Shown here in pieces: positions 5,428-5,433 of a DNA stretch of 5,433 bases. Numbering within the stretch: position 1 is the stretch's first letter; the number at the start of each line of letters is the position of its first letter. The position numbers and the translations under genes were made by a program. The notes under the pieces were generated by a model that was not told where the DNA came from, did not search any database, and was given only the letters and a program-made list of their open reading frames with translations. The stretch comes from Candidatus Nitrosopumilus sp. (GTDB lineage: Archaea; Thermoproteota; Nitrososphaeria; Nitrososphaerales; Nitrosopumilaceae). The stretch is taken from NCBI GenBank assembly GCA_013203245.1, contig JABMOR010000044.1, forward strand, positions 1 to 5,433, read 5' to 3'.

Positions 5428-5433
5428 TTAGAA

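Noticed and set aside
1..5433. Search for tRNA, rRNA, CRISPR repeats, insertion sequences and attachment sites
   Set aside because: Reading through the window I saw no regularly spaced repeats, transposase-like protein, terminal inverted repeats, or tRNA-like cloverleaf; nearly all bases are in six housekeeping genes.

Overview
The window looks like ordinary chromosomal DNA of an ammonia-oxidising-type Nitrososphaerota (Thaumarchaeota) archaeon, most like a low-GC marine Nitrosopumilus relative. The basis is strong AT richness, an archaeal CbiT, an archaeal-type RqcH/NFACT protein, the two-subunit AcnX-type phosphomevalonate dehydratase of the archaeal mevalonate pathway, and TATA-like boxes about 25 bases before start codons, with little Shine-Dalgarno signal (leaderless style). 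The taxonomic call is inference from gene content and recalled family sequences; no search was run.

Layout, left to right. A minus-strand block holds the first codons of a probable CbiL-like gene (1-19), cbiT (56-646) and a small three-helix membrane protein that resembles EMC6/Rab5ip (675-1154, TTG start). A 105-base divergent region (1155-1259) separates this from rqcH on the plus strand (start chosen at 1260, end 3206). rqcH meets the next minus-strand operon tail to tail with a 23-base coding overlap. That operon is the large (3567-4721) then small (3184-3570) subunit of phosphomevalonate dehydratase, joined by a 4-base ATGA overlap. A 55-base divergent spacer with one near-symmetric TATA element separates it from nth (endonuclease III, 4777-5427). 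A perfect 7-bp inverted repeat covers the nth stop codon, where a further convergent gene may end.

The genes belong to four housekeeping themes: cobalamin biosynthesis (CbiT and probable CbiL), membrane-protein biogenesis and ribosome quality control (EMC6-like and RqcH, divergently arranged), isoprenoid/archaeal lipid precursor synthesis (AcnX pair), and base excision repair (Nth). I see no mobile element, CRISPR array, rRNA or tRNA, and no gene-free stretch above about 105 bases. No clearly new multi-gene system is present. The observations most worth checking are the archaeal EMC6-like protein beside rqcH, the Asp-to-Glu change at the RqcH tRNA-contact motif, and the shared TATA element between the AcnX operon and nth.
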